Source: a virus
Direction: 5' to 3' (one strand)
DNA length: 59,060 bases
Virus record (IMG/VR): IMGVR_UViG_3300045996_002405
Location: 1-59,060 of that record
In this document: positions 30,209 to 37,848 of the stretch, one piece after another
How the letters are laid out: every line of letters begins with the position of its first letter
How positions within the stretch are numbered: the stretch's first letter is position 1
Position numbers and translations under genes: made by a program
The notes under the pieces: generated by a model
Seen by the model: only the letters and a program-made list of their open reading frames with translations
Told to the model about the DNA's origin: nothing
Databases searched by the model: none

Positions 30209-32560
30209 ATGAGCACCACCCAGCAGGGGAGGTCGTCCCCCCGGTCGCTGCTCGCGACCATGTCGACCACGAAGTTCCGGCACGGCAGCTGGTTCACACC
30301 GGTGCTGGTGTCGATCTGGCTCTACGTCGCGGCCTGTCTGCTCGTGCAGATCGAGCCGATCACCGCGCAGCCCTGGCTCTACGTCGGCGTGCCGGCGGGG
30401 CTCGCGGTGCTGATCGGGCCGTTCGCGACGTTCGTGCACGTCCAGGCCGAGCCCGACACCACCTGGCGGACCGCGACCCGAGCCGGTCAGTACGCACTGC
30501 TCGTCGCCGCAGCGGCCGGCGGGTGGCTGCTGTACTCGATCCTCACCACCCCCCCCGCCGCCTTCCCCGCGTCCGGCCTGTGGGCGCTGGTGTGCGCGAC
30601 GATCGTCGTCGGCCCCTGGTACGGCCTGCTGCGGCGCGCGAAGCGCACGCTCGTGCAGCAGGCGCACGAACAGCGCGTCGAGGCCGTGCGCGTCGAGCAG
30701 CAGCGCCGCGCGATGGAGTACCAGTCCGATTGGACGGCGATCCTCGCGGCCGCCGGGTATCCGGGGATGACGGTGATCGACAAGCTGGGCACGCGCTCGG
30801 GCTACCGGTTGACCATGACGCTGAACCCCGAGCGGAACCAGACCTATGACCAGCTCAAACAGGCCGAGAAGTCGATTGCGACCGCGGCGTCGCACCGTCT
30901 GCGCCACCAGGGCGTGAGGATCGGCACCAGGGCGATCCGGGTTGAGGAGTGCCCCGACGCCGACACGGTCATGATCCACGTCCGCACGACCGACGTGCTC
31001 ACGGTGACCATGTCGGTCCCCGACGTCGGCAAGCCGCTCGACGTCGCCGACGGACTGGAAATCGGCCTGTACGAGGACGGGCAACCGATCATCATGCCCG
31101 TGGTCGGCGTGCACACCGAGGTCGTCGGCATGTCCGGATCCGGAAAGTCCGGACTCGCGCGGACCATCTTCACGCGGCTGTCGCAGTGCTGGAACGCCGT
31201 GATCTGGTGCGGCGCCAGCTCGAAGCTCTTCCCACTGGTCGGCCCGTGGTGCGACGCCTGGTGGTCCAACCCGCGCACCGCCGACAACCCTGACGGCATC
31301 GGCGGATCGATCTTCGACTGGATCGCAGGTCAGAGCCCCGACGAGGTCCGGCAGATGCTCGCGTCCGCGTACGAGCTGATCGACCTGCGCTCGAAGATCA
31401 AGCGCGTCGGCGACAACCTGGAGCCGACAGCGGAGAACCCGCTGGTCTTCGTCGCGCTCGAAGAGTCGATGACGATCCTCGTCGACCGGACGAAGATCCT
31501 CTGTCACGACGGCGTGATGCGGACCGCGTCCGAGCTGGTGCGGCTGATCACGCAGCTGGGCCGGTCCGAACTGGTCCACCTGTGCCGCTTCGACCAGTAC
31601 GGCCTGATGGACAGCGCCGGTGCCGAGGGCAACAAGATCCGACGCAACACGCGCAACCGCATCTGCTTGAAGACGATGTCGAGCAGCGACAGCACCGCCG
31701 TGCTCGGCAGCAGCGCTCCGGACACCACGAAGCTGACCAACAATTGCATGTATGTGTCGCTCGGTGAGGAAGTCGTACGACCGGTTCTCGGCAAGGCGTA
31801 CTTCTCCGAAGCGGATCCGGAGAAGGCCCGGAAGTTGGGAATCCTGTCCGTAGCGGAAATTGCAGCAGCGCATGACGAATTCCGTTTCGAGCTGTCCCCG
31901 AAGTGGACGCGTCGTCTCGGGCGTCGCTACCAGGATCGCTGGACCAAGCCGAGGATCGCGGAACTGCTGCAGTACAAGCGCGGCGAGATCGACGGCGACG
32001 AGGAAACCGAGGGCGCACGCGTCGCGGTGATGACAGCTCCCGAGCCGGACACCCATCGTGAGGAGAACCCCACCGTGAACGAATCGCAGCCTCGACCTGA
32101 CAGTGAGAACGCGTTCGGGGCACCGCCGAACCTGGCCGACGCCATGCGCCGGGGAATGCAGAAGAAGCAGAAGCCCCCGACGAAGCCGGACAGCGACAAG
32201 CCGTCGACCGGCGATGCCGGATCGGTCGACTGGGACACCGAACTGCGGAAGCTGCTCGGCGCGGACCCGGTGGAACAGGCCGCGCCGAGCCTGATCAACC
32301 GGCTGACCGGACTGATGCTCGCCGGCGAATTCGGCACGATCGACGATTCGACGTTCATCGAGCAGGGCCGCGCGGCGGAGTTGTTGGGCTATCCCACCGT
32401 CGCGGCCCTGGTGCGGGAGATGGCCGCGGCTCCGATCAACCTGTCGGTCCAGCGCGCCGCCGAGACCAAGATCCCGAGCAGGCCCCGCGGCTGGTGGGCA
32501 ACCGACGTGTTCAACGCCGCGGCCCGGATCGACCAGGAGGGCGTCGACGGGCAGGAGTAA
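30209..32560 (+). CDS. TraB/FtsK-type DNA translocase
   Basis: 783 residues, ATG with GGGAGAA upstream. Four N-terminal membrane segments (about 28-50, 53-77, 92-112, 120-142) anchor it. A motor domain follows, with Walker A GMSGSGKSG at about 307-315 and Walker B-like LVFVALEES at about 414-422. The remainder includes an FtsK/SpoIIIE-like core (TASELVRLITQLGRSELVHL). After an Asp/Lys/Pro linker, the last 110 residues are a small helical domain (LINRLTGLMLAGEFGTIDD...RAAELLGYPTVAALVREMA), which could be the DNA-reading domain. In Streptomyces elements such proteins move double-stranded DNA between hyphae and read 8-bp repeats next to the gene; a repeat cluster follows here. Confidence 0.78.
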   Translation: MSTTQQGRSSPRSLLATMSTTKFRHGSWFTPVLVSIWLYVAACLLVQIEPITAQPWLYVGVPAGLAVLIGPFATFVHVQAEPDTTWRTATRAGQYALLVAAAAGGWLLYSILTTPPAAFPASGLWALVCATIVVGPWYGLLRRAKRTLVQQAHEQRVEAVRVEQQRRAMEYQSDWTAILAAAGYPGMTVIDKLGTRSGYRLTMTLNPERNQTYDQLKQAEKSIATAASHRLRHQGVRIGTRAIRVEECPDADTVMIHVRTTDVLTVTMSVPDVGKPLDVADGLEIGLYEDGQPIIMPVVGVHTEVVGMSGSGKSGLARTIFTRLSQCWNAVIWCGASSKLFPLVGPWCDAWWSNPRTADNPDGIGGSIFDWIAGQSPDEVRQMLASAYELIDLRSKIKRVGDNLEPTAENPLVFVALEESMTILVDRTKILCHDGVMRTASELVRLITQLGRSELVHLCRFDQYGLMDSAGAEGNKIRRNTRNRICLKTMSSSDSTAVLGSSAPDTTKLTNNCMYVSLGEEVVRPVLGKAYFSEADPEKARKLGILSVAEIAAAHDEFRFELSPKWTRRLGRRYQDRWTKPRIAELLQYKRGEIDGDEETEGARVAVMTAPEPDTHREENPTVNESQPRPDSENAFGAPPNLADAMRRGMQKKQKPPTKPDSDKPSTGDAGSVDWDTELRKLLGADPVEQAAPSLINRLTGLMLAGEFGTIDDSTFIEQGRAAELLGYPTVAALVREMAAAPINLSVQRAAETKIPSRPRGWWATDVFNAAARIDQEGVDGQE

Positions 32561-32581
32561 CTCGGTACCGTCACTCTCCGG

Positions 32582-32613
32582 CGACGCCCCTCGGTCACGA
32601 TCGGGGGGCGTCG
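32582..32613 (+). terminator. Terminator after the translocase gene
   Basis: 12-bp arms (32582-32593 and 32602-32613) with one wobble pair, 22 bases past the stop. Confidence 0.75.
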
Positions 32614-32631
32614 TGCTGTCCGGGGCGCGAC

Positions 32632-32864
32632 GGTCCACGTGGACCGGTCCACGGTCCGCGTGGCGGTCCTCACCCGCTGTGGACCGGTCCGCGGACCGCG
32701 CCGAGGACCATGGACCGCCACCCGTGGACCTGGGGTCTGACCAGCACGGACGTCCTGGTCCACGGTAGCGGTCCACGCGCCGGACAGGCCCGCCGCAGGC
32801 CCTGCGGACCCCGGATCGGCGGCAGAGGAGGGGTGTGTGCGGCGGTGTGCTCCGGGCGTGGACC
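32632..32864. repeat. Cluster of 8-bp repeats GGTCCACG / CGTGGACC
   Basis: Exact or one-base variants in both orientations: palindrome GGTCCACGTGGACC (32632-32645); 32646-32653; GGTCCGCG 32653-32660; GTGGACC 32679-32685; palindrome GGTCCGCGGACC (32686-32697); GTGGACC 32724-32730; 32757-32764; 32770-32777; CGTGGACC 32857-32864. A candidate recognition locus (clt or parS type) for the adjacent TraB-like or ParB-like protein. Confidence 0.7.
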
Positions 32865-32968
32865 GGACCACACAGACCTACTCCACACGGCGCACCCGGT
32901 TGACGACTGTGCGTGAGGCTTTGCGTCGTTCGTCACCACCACTGGATCACGGTGTAACACTCTGAGTC

Positions 32969-33574
32969 ATGACGCCGCCGCGCCCCCTGCAGATGACGCA
33001 CAAGATCGTCCCGATCGACGAGGTCACCGCGTTCCCCGGCAACGCCCGGCTCGGCGACCAAGCCGGCATCGGCGAGTCGCTCGATGCGCACGGGCAGTTC
33101 GACCCGCTGATCGTGCAGGCGAGCACCGGTCACATCATCGCCGGGAACAACACCTGGGCCGCGATGAAACAACAGGGCGCGACCGAGGTCGCGATCTCGC
33201 TCGTCGACGTCGACGACGACACCGCGCGGAAGATGAACCTCGTACACAACCGGCTCAACGACAAAGCGCGGTACGACGACCGGCTGCTGCTGGAAATGCT
33301 CGCCGACCTCGACGACCTCGACGGCACCGGCTACGACGCCGACGACATCGACGCCCTCGAAGAATCGTTGCGCACCGCCGACCTAGACGAGCTGGCCGAC
33401 GAGATCGGCGACCCCGGACGCGACGACGGCTGGCCCTCGATCAACGTCCGGGTGCCGCACGTGGTCATGGCCGCCTGGAAATCACACGTCGACACCCACA
33501 GCGGCGACGACGCACAGGCAATGGCCGGACTGCTGGGAATCGATTGGGACCAGGTAGATTCGGCCGATCGATGA
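32969..33574 (+). CDS. ParB-like domain protein of the DNA-modification cassette
   Basis: 201 residues, ATG; no ribosome-binding site, but a -10 (TAACAC) 8 bases upstream suggests leaderless expression; a second ATG at 32993 is possible. Residues 9-100 follow the ParB/sulfiredoxin fold: HKIVPIDEVTAFPGNARLGDQAGIGESLDAHGQFDPLIVQ...GHIIAGNNTWAAMKQQG. The C-terminal part is acidic with no clear helix-turn-helix. Its stop overlaps the DpdA start, tying it to DNA modification. Orphan ParB-like proteins occur beside DpdA genes in some actinophages. It may guide site choice, or instead bind the GGTCCACG repeats. Confidence 0.78.
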   Translation: MTPPRPLQMTHKIVPIDEVTAFPGNARLGDQAGIGESLDAHGQFDPLIVQASTGHIIAGNNTWAAMKQQGATEVAISLVDVDDDTARKMNLVHNRLNDKARYDDRLLLEMLADLDDLDGTGYDADDIDALEESLRTADLDELADEIGDPGRDDGWPSINVRVPHVVMAAWKSHVDTHSGDDAQAMAGLLGIDWDQVDSADR

Positions 33575-34512
33575 CGACCCGCATCGACACACCGGTCGAC
33601 ACCCTCGTCTCGTACCACTACTTCCGGCGCGACGAGGTGATGCGAGCCCTCACCGGCACGAAGAAACTCCGGCTGATCGCGGACTCGGGCGCGTTCTCCG
33701 CGTTCAGCCAGGGCGCGGAAATCGCCCTGGACGAGTACGCCCAGTGGTGCCGCACCTGGTCGGACCACCTGTGCTGGACCGCGAGCTTGGACGTGTTCGG
33801 CAACCCGCGCGCCAGCTATGCGAACTGGCGGACCCTGCTCGACGAGCACGGCCTGCGCACCGTCCCGACGATCCACATCGGCACCGACCCGACTTGGCTC
33901 GACACCTACGCCGACGCCGGCGTGGACTTCGTCGGGCTCGGAGGCATGGTCGGCCGCGGAACCGGGGTGATCCGCTGGGTCGTGCACGTGCTGCGCTACG
34001 CACGCGACCGGCACCCCGCGATGCGGTTCCACGGGTGGGGCGTCACCGCGCCGACCATGCTCGACCGCGTCCCGCTCTACAGCGCCGACAGCAGCGGCCT
34101 GGTCAACCAGGCGTGCCGCTTCGGGTCGCTGCGGCTCTACGACCCGCGCACCCGCACGCACCGGACGTTCCGCCTCGACGGCCGCACCCCGCACCAGCAC
34201 CGGCGCCTGCTGTCCGAGGTCTACGGCGTCTCGGCCGCGCAGGTCGCCACCAGCCACGCGAGCAACCGCGCCCAGATCATCCAGCTGTGCGCCGCGGCGA
34301 CCCAGCTCTACGCGGCCGACCTGCAGCGGCGGCACCGCGTCACCGCGCCGTCGTGGGGCATCAACCACGCCGCGCCCTCGATGCCGGGCGACGCACTCAC
34401 CGGTCCCCGCGTCCACATGGTGTCCGCGCAGCCGAAGGACTTCCCACGGCTGCTCGGGCTCGACCCGCACCAGCTCCTCCCGACCCCTACTCGAAGGACG
34501 GCCCAACGGTGA
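33571..34512 (+). CDS. dpdA: DpdA-like 7-deazaguanine DNA transglycosylase
   Basis: 313 residues, ATG overlapping the previous stop. It would exchange guanine in DNA for a 7-deazaguanine base. It shows the TGT-barrel signatures: ADSGAFSAFSQG (compare DSGGF in tRNA-guanine transglycosylases) at about residues 35-46, SLDVFGNP at about 74-81, TVPTIHIG, and FVGLGGMVGRG at about 124-134. I do not see the CxCxxC zinc site of the tRNA enzymes, consistent with a diverged DNA-acting branch. It is followed directly by the preQ0 genes. The substrate is inferred from that context. Confidence 0.82.
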   Translation: MTTRIDTPVDTLVSYHYFRRDEVMRALTGTKKLRLIADSGAFSAFSQGAEIALDEYAQWCRTWSDHLCWTASLDVFGNPRASYANWRTLLDEHGLRTVPTIHIGTDPTWLDTYADAGVDFVGLGGMVGRGTGVIRWVVHVLRYARDRHPAMRFHGWGVTAPTMLDRVPLYSADSSGLVNQACRFGSLRLYDPRTRTHRTFRLDGRTPHQHRRLLSEVYGVSAAQVATSHASNRAQIIQLCAAATQLYAADLQRRHRVTAPSWGINHAAPSMPGDALTGPRVHMVSAQPKDFPRLLGLDPHQLLPTPTRRTAQR

Positions 34513-35243
34513 CCCACCAACCCCCGCCGCTCGACGGCGACCGCTCGTACCTCGTCCTGCTCTCCGGCGGACTCGACTCGACCGTGCTCACGACCGACCT
34601 GCTCGTCTCCGGCGCGACCGTGCAGGCCGTGTCGATCCACTACGGCCAGCGGCACGAGCGCGAACTGATCGCCGCGGCGGCCGTCGCGGCGCACCTGCAG
34701 GTGCCCTACTCGCCGATCGAGCTGCTGGCGCTCGGCTCCCACCTGACCTCGTCGCTCACCGGCGCCGCACCGGTGCCCCACGGCCACTACGCCGACGCGA
34801 ACATGTCCAGCACGGTCGTCCCCAACCGCAACGCGATCATGCTCATGGTCGCCGCCGGGATCGCCGCGGCGCGCGGCCTCGACGCCGTGGTCACCGCCGT
34901 GCACGCCGGTGACCACCCGGTGTACCCCGACTGCCGGCCCGAGTTCGTCGCGGCCGCGAACACCGCGGCGCTGCTGGGCACCGGCGGGCAGGTGGAAATC
35001 CACGCGCCGTACGCCCGGATCACCAAGGAGCAGATCGTGCAGCGCGGCGCGCGCGTCGTCGCACCGTTCGCGCTGACGTGGTCCTGCTACCAGGGTGGTG
35101 ACACCCACTGCGGACGGTGCGGCACGTGCGTTGAGCGCGCCGAGGCGTTCGCGGCCGCCGGCGTGCAGGACCCCACGACCTACCTTGACCCGGACTTCTG
35201 GCGCACCGCCACCGAGCGCCAGGCCGCCGAGGTGACCTCATGA
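34509..35243 (+). CDS. queC: 7-cyano-7-deazaguanine (preQ0) synthase
   Basis: 244 residues from GTG overlapping the DpdA stop. ATP-dependent conversion of carboxydeazaguanine to preQ0. PP-loop VLLSGGLDSTVL at about residues 16-27; VVPNRNAIMLMVAAGIA; HAGDHPVYPDCRPEF; C-terminal zinc cysteines SCYQGGDTHCGRCGTCVERAEAF. All expected motifs are present and length is normal (about 220-245). Confidence 0.93.
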   Translation: MTHQPPPLDGDRSYLVLLSGGLDSTVLTTDLLVSGATVQAVSIHYGQRHERELIAAAAVAAHLQVPYSPIELLALGSHLTSSLTGAAPVPHGHYADANMSSTVVPNRNAIMLMVAAGIAAARGLDAVVTAVHAGDHPVYPDCRPEFVAAANTAALLGTGGQVEIHAPYARITKEQIVQRGARVVAPFALTWSCYQGGDTHCGRCGTCVERAEAFAAAGVQDPTTYLDPDFWRTATERQAAEVTS

Positions 35244-35731
35244 CGCGCGGCTTCCCGCACGGCGCGGCCCCGGGCCCGATCCCCGGCGGGTGCGCTGTCA
35301 CCGTGCGGCACAACTTCGAGGCCGCGCACCGGCTGCCCGCGCTCGGCGGCAAGTGCGTCTCGCTGCACGGCCACTCATGGTGGCTCGACGCGACCTTCGG
35401 CACGCCCGCCGACGACCCGTCGAACCCGCCGATCGACTTCGGGCAGGTCAAGAGCGCCGTGCGGCACTGGGTCGACAAGCACCTGGACCACGCGACGCTG
35501 ATTGGGGAATCCGACCCGCTGCTGCCCGCGCTCACCGCCGAGGGCTGCAAGGTCTACCGCTTCGGCCACGACTACCACGCCCGCGACCTGGCGTGGCCCA
35601 CGGTCGAAGCCGTCGCGGTGCTGGCATACCGCACTCTGCGCGTGATCGCCGCGACGCTGCACCCCGACCTGACCCTGCTGCGCGTGCGGGTGCAGGAAAC
35701 CCACACCAACGCCGTCGAGGTGCCGTCGTGA
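35240..35731 (+). CDS. queD: 6-carboxytetrahydropterin synthase
   Basis: 163 residues, ATG overlapping the QueC stop. Converts dihydroneopterin triphosphate to carboxytetrahydropterin. Zinc-binding histidines in NFEAAHRLP and LHGHSWW, catalytic Cys in GGKCVSLHGH, PTVEAVAVL, and C-terminal VRVQETHTNAVEV are all present. Second step of preQ0 synthesis after FolE. Confidence 0.92.
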   Translation: MTRGFPHGAAPGPIPGGCAVTVRHNFEAAHRLPALGGKCVSLHGHSWWLDATFGTPADDPSNPPIDFGQVKSAVRHWVDKHLDHATLIGESDPLLPALTAEGCKVYRFGHDYHARDLAWPTVEAVAVLAYRTLRVIAATLHPDLTLLRVRVQETHTNAVEVPS

Positions 35732-36531
35732 TGCGGCCGGTCGTCACCGGGCACGGCCTGGCTTGGCTGCGCGCCACCGACGCCGACGCCCGCGCGCTGC
35801 CCCCGCTGTCCGACCGGGCGACCCTGCCGCTCGCGGAGGTGTTCGGCCCGACCTGGCAGGGCGAGGGACCGCACACCGGCGTTCCGGCCCGGTTCGTCCG
35901 GCTCGGGCACTGCAACCTCTCGTGCGGCGCGGACGGCGGCACGATGCGGTGCGACACCCCGCAGACGTGGGACCACGACCGGTTCAACGTCGGCGCCGAG
36001 TGTCCGGACACCACGACGCGGGAGATCGTCGAGCGCGCTGCGGCGATCCCGGCAGCGATCACCGTTCTGACCGGCGGTGAGCCGCTGCTGCACCACCGCA
36101 GACCCGCTTTCGCCGCGCTGCTGGCGCACCTGGCCACGCTCGGTCCCGTGCACGTCGAGACCAACGGCACGATCCCACCCGCCCCCGAGCACGACTACGT
36201 GATCGCGCACTACTCGGTCAGCCCGAAGCTGACCAACACCGGCGACCCTCACCGGCGCCGCATCCGCCGCGGCGCACTCGTCGATTTCAACGACCGGCGC
36301 TCGGCGATCTTCAAGTTCGTCTGTGCCAACACGGCCGACGTCGACGAGGTGCACGACCTCGTCACCGACTGCGGACTGGACCCCGACCGAGTGTGGATCA
36401 TGCCCGAGGGCATCACCGCCGACGACGTGCTGGCCACCCACCGACTCATCGCCGACGACGTGCTGCGTCTCGGCTACCGGACCACGACACGGCTGCACAC
36501 GCTGCTGTGGGGAAGCGAGCGCGGACGATGA
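35731..36531 (+). CDS. queE: 7-carboxy-7-deazaguanine synthase (radical SAM)
   Basis: 266 residues, ATG overlapping the QueD stop. Radical-SAM ring contraction to carboxydeazaguanine. EVFGPTWQGEGPHTGVPARFVRLGHCNLSC, then a third cysteine (MRCDT) eight residues on; the spacing C-x3-C-x8-C differs from the usual CxxxCxxC but resembles long-insert QueE forms. TVLTGGEPLLH (SAM/GGE motif), HVETNGTIPP and SVSPKL are also present. The operon position makes the call secure. Confidence 0.88.
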   Translation: MRPVVTGHGLAWLRATDADARALPPLSDRATLPLAEVFGPTWQGEGPHTGVPARFVRLGHCNLSCGADGGTMRCDTPQTWDHDRFNVGAECPDTTTREIVERAAAIPAAITVLTGGEPLLHHRRPAFAALLAHLATLGPVHVETNGTIPPAPEHDYVIAHYSVSPKLTNTGDPHRRRIRRGALVDFNDRRSAIFKFVCANTADVDEVHDLVTDCGLDPDRVWIMPEGITADDVLATHRLIADDVLRLGYRTTTRLHTLLWGSERGR

Positions 36532-37154
36532 CCACCACCGCCCAGCCCGACCAGCTCGTCGACGGGCACCAGGCCGACGACGTCGACGAGGTGCTGCGCC
36601 GCGCGCACGACGGCGTCCGCGCTCTGCTGCAGCTGGCGGGGGAGGACCCCGACCGCGAGGGACTGCGCCGCACGCCGGCACGCGTCGTCGCCGCGCTGCA
36701 GGACATGACCAGCGCCCCCGGCGACCCCGCCGCGCTGCTGGGCGTGCAGTTCGAGCACGTCGACGCCGGCGGGGAGGTCGTGCAGCTCGGCCCGATCAGC
36801 TTCACCAGCACGTGCGAGCACCACCTGCTCCCCTTCACCGGCCACGTCTGGATCGCCTACCAGCCCACCGACCGGGTCGTCGGCCTGTCCAAACTCGCGC
36901 GCCTGGTCGAGCACCACGCGCGCCGCTTGCAGATCCAGGAGCGGATGACCCAGCAGCTCGTCGACGACCTCGTGACCCACCTGGCACCGGCGGGCGCGGC
37001 CGTCACCGTCCGCGCGACGCACACGTGCATGGCGCTGCGCGGCATCCGCAAACCCGGTGCCGTGATGGACACCGCCGCCCGGCGGGGGGTGTTCCGCACC
37101 GACCCGACGATCCACGCCCAGCACGCGCAGTTCGTGCAGACGCAACGACCCTGA
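36528..37154 (+). CDS. folE: GTP cyclohydrolase I
   Basis: 208 residues, ATG overlapping the QueE stop. First committed step: GTP to dihydroneopterin triphosphate. Zinc ligands and signatures TSTCEHHLLPFTGHVWIAY (about 93-111), VVGLSKLARLVEHHARRLQIQERMT, THTCMALRGIRKPG (about 164-177) are complete. Having its own FolE makes the phage independent of host pterin supply. Last gene of the coupled cassette. Confidence 0.94.
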   Translation: MTTTAQPDQLVDGHQADDVDEVLRRAHDGVRALLQLAGEDPDREGLRRTPARVVAALQDMTSAPGDPAALLGVQFEHVDAGGEVVQLGPISFTSTCEHHLLPFTGHVWIAYQPTDRVVGLSKLARLVEHHARRLQIQERMTQQLVDDLVTHLAPAGAAVTVRATHTCMALRGIRKPGAVMDTAARRGVFRTDPTIHAQHAQFVQTQRP

Positions 37155-37250
37155 TGTGATCATGATCTGACCAGCCCACCAGGACACACCAGTGACCCCA
37201 CCACCACGGCCCCGCACCACCCGAACACGAGCACCACGGGGAGGCGTCGC

Positions 37251-37844
37251 GTGACCTTTCGCGATCTCGAACTGGCCCCCGACCTCGATCCGTGGGAGCA
37301 GCAGCCCCACGAATCCAACGCCGCCCACGCGAAGTTCAGGCTCTACCTGAACCAGCCACCGTCGAAACGCTCCGCCCGCAAGGTGGCAGAAAGTGTTCAA
37401 AAATCACTGCAGGTGATCAACCGTCAGCGTGTGGCGCACCTGTGGGACGAGCGCGTGCGCGCCTACGACGCCGACCAGCAGCTACGCCACCAGCACGAGA
37501 TCGAAGAACGCGTCGTCAAGCTGGCCACGACGCAGATCGCCGTGTCGTCGGCGATGCTGTCCGTCGTCGCCGGATCCGTCGCGGCGATCGGCCGCGGCGA
37601 GCAACCGAAGCTGGCGCCGCTCGTCGCGACCCGCTGGGTCGACGCGTCGATCAAGCTGTCGAAGGCGGCGCGCGACGTCCCGGAGCTGCGCCTGCAGCTG
37701 GTCGCCGAGCACGAGCACAGCGGAACCCTCGACCTGCAGATCCCGGAGCTGGACGGACTCACCGACGAGGAGGCGCGCGAGCGGGTCGGCGACATGCTGA
37801 CCTCGGTCGCCCGGCTCGACGAGTACCGCTCCCGCGCCGGTTGA
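37251..37844 (+). CDS. terS: Terminase small subunit-like protein
   Basis: 197 residues from GTG 37251 with GGGGAGG upstream. It lies immediately before the large terminase (4-base gap). N-terminal SNAAHAKFRLYLNQPPSKRSARKVAESVQKSLQVINRQRVAHLWDERV is typical of the DNA-binding part of actinophage small terminases. The rest is helical, for oligomerisation. A 20-codon frame from GTG 37192 overlaps its start as GTGA and might be a leader peptide. Confidence 0.78.
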   Translation: MTFRDLELAPDLDPWEQQPHESNAAHAKFRLYLNQPPSKRSARKVAESVQKSLQVINRQRVAHLWDERVRAYDADQQLRHQHEIEERVVKLATTQIAVSSAMLSVVAGSVAAIGRGEQPKLAPLVATRWVDASIKLSKAARDVPELRLQLVAEHEHSGTLDLQIPELDGLTDEEARERVGDMLTSVARLDEYRSRAG

Positions 37845-37848
37845 CGCG

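Larger units (their letters stand above)
32561..32968. other. Non-coding region between translocase and DNA-modification cassette
   Basis: About 410 bases with no gene on either strand that I would support. It contains the terminator at 32582-32613, the GGTCCACG repeat cluster (32632-32864), and a candidate -10 TAACAC at 32955-32960, 8 bases before ATG 32969, suggesting a leaderless message. Confidence 0.65.

Noticed and set aside
29060-32776. 1,238-codon open frame on the minus strand
   Set aside because: It is a shadow of the Spd-like and TraB-like genes, caused by high GC; Arg/Pro-rich with no motifs.
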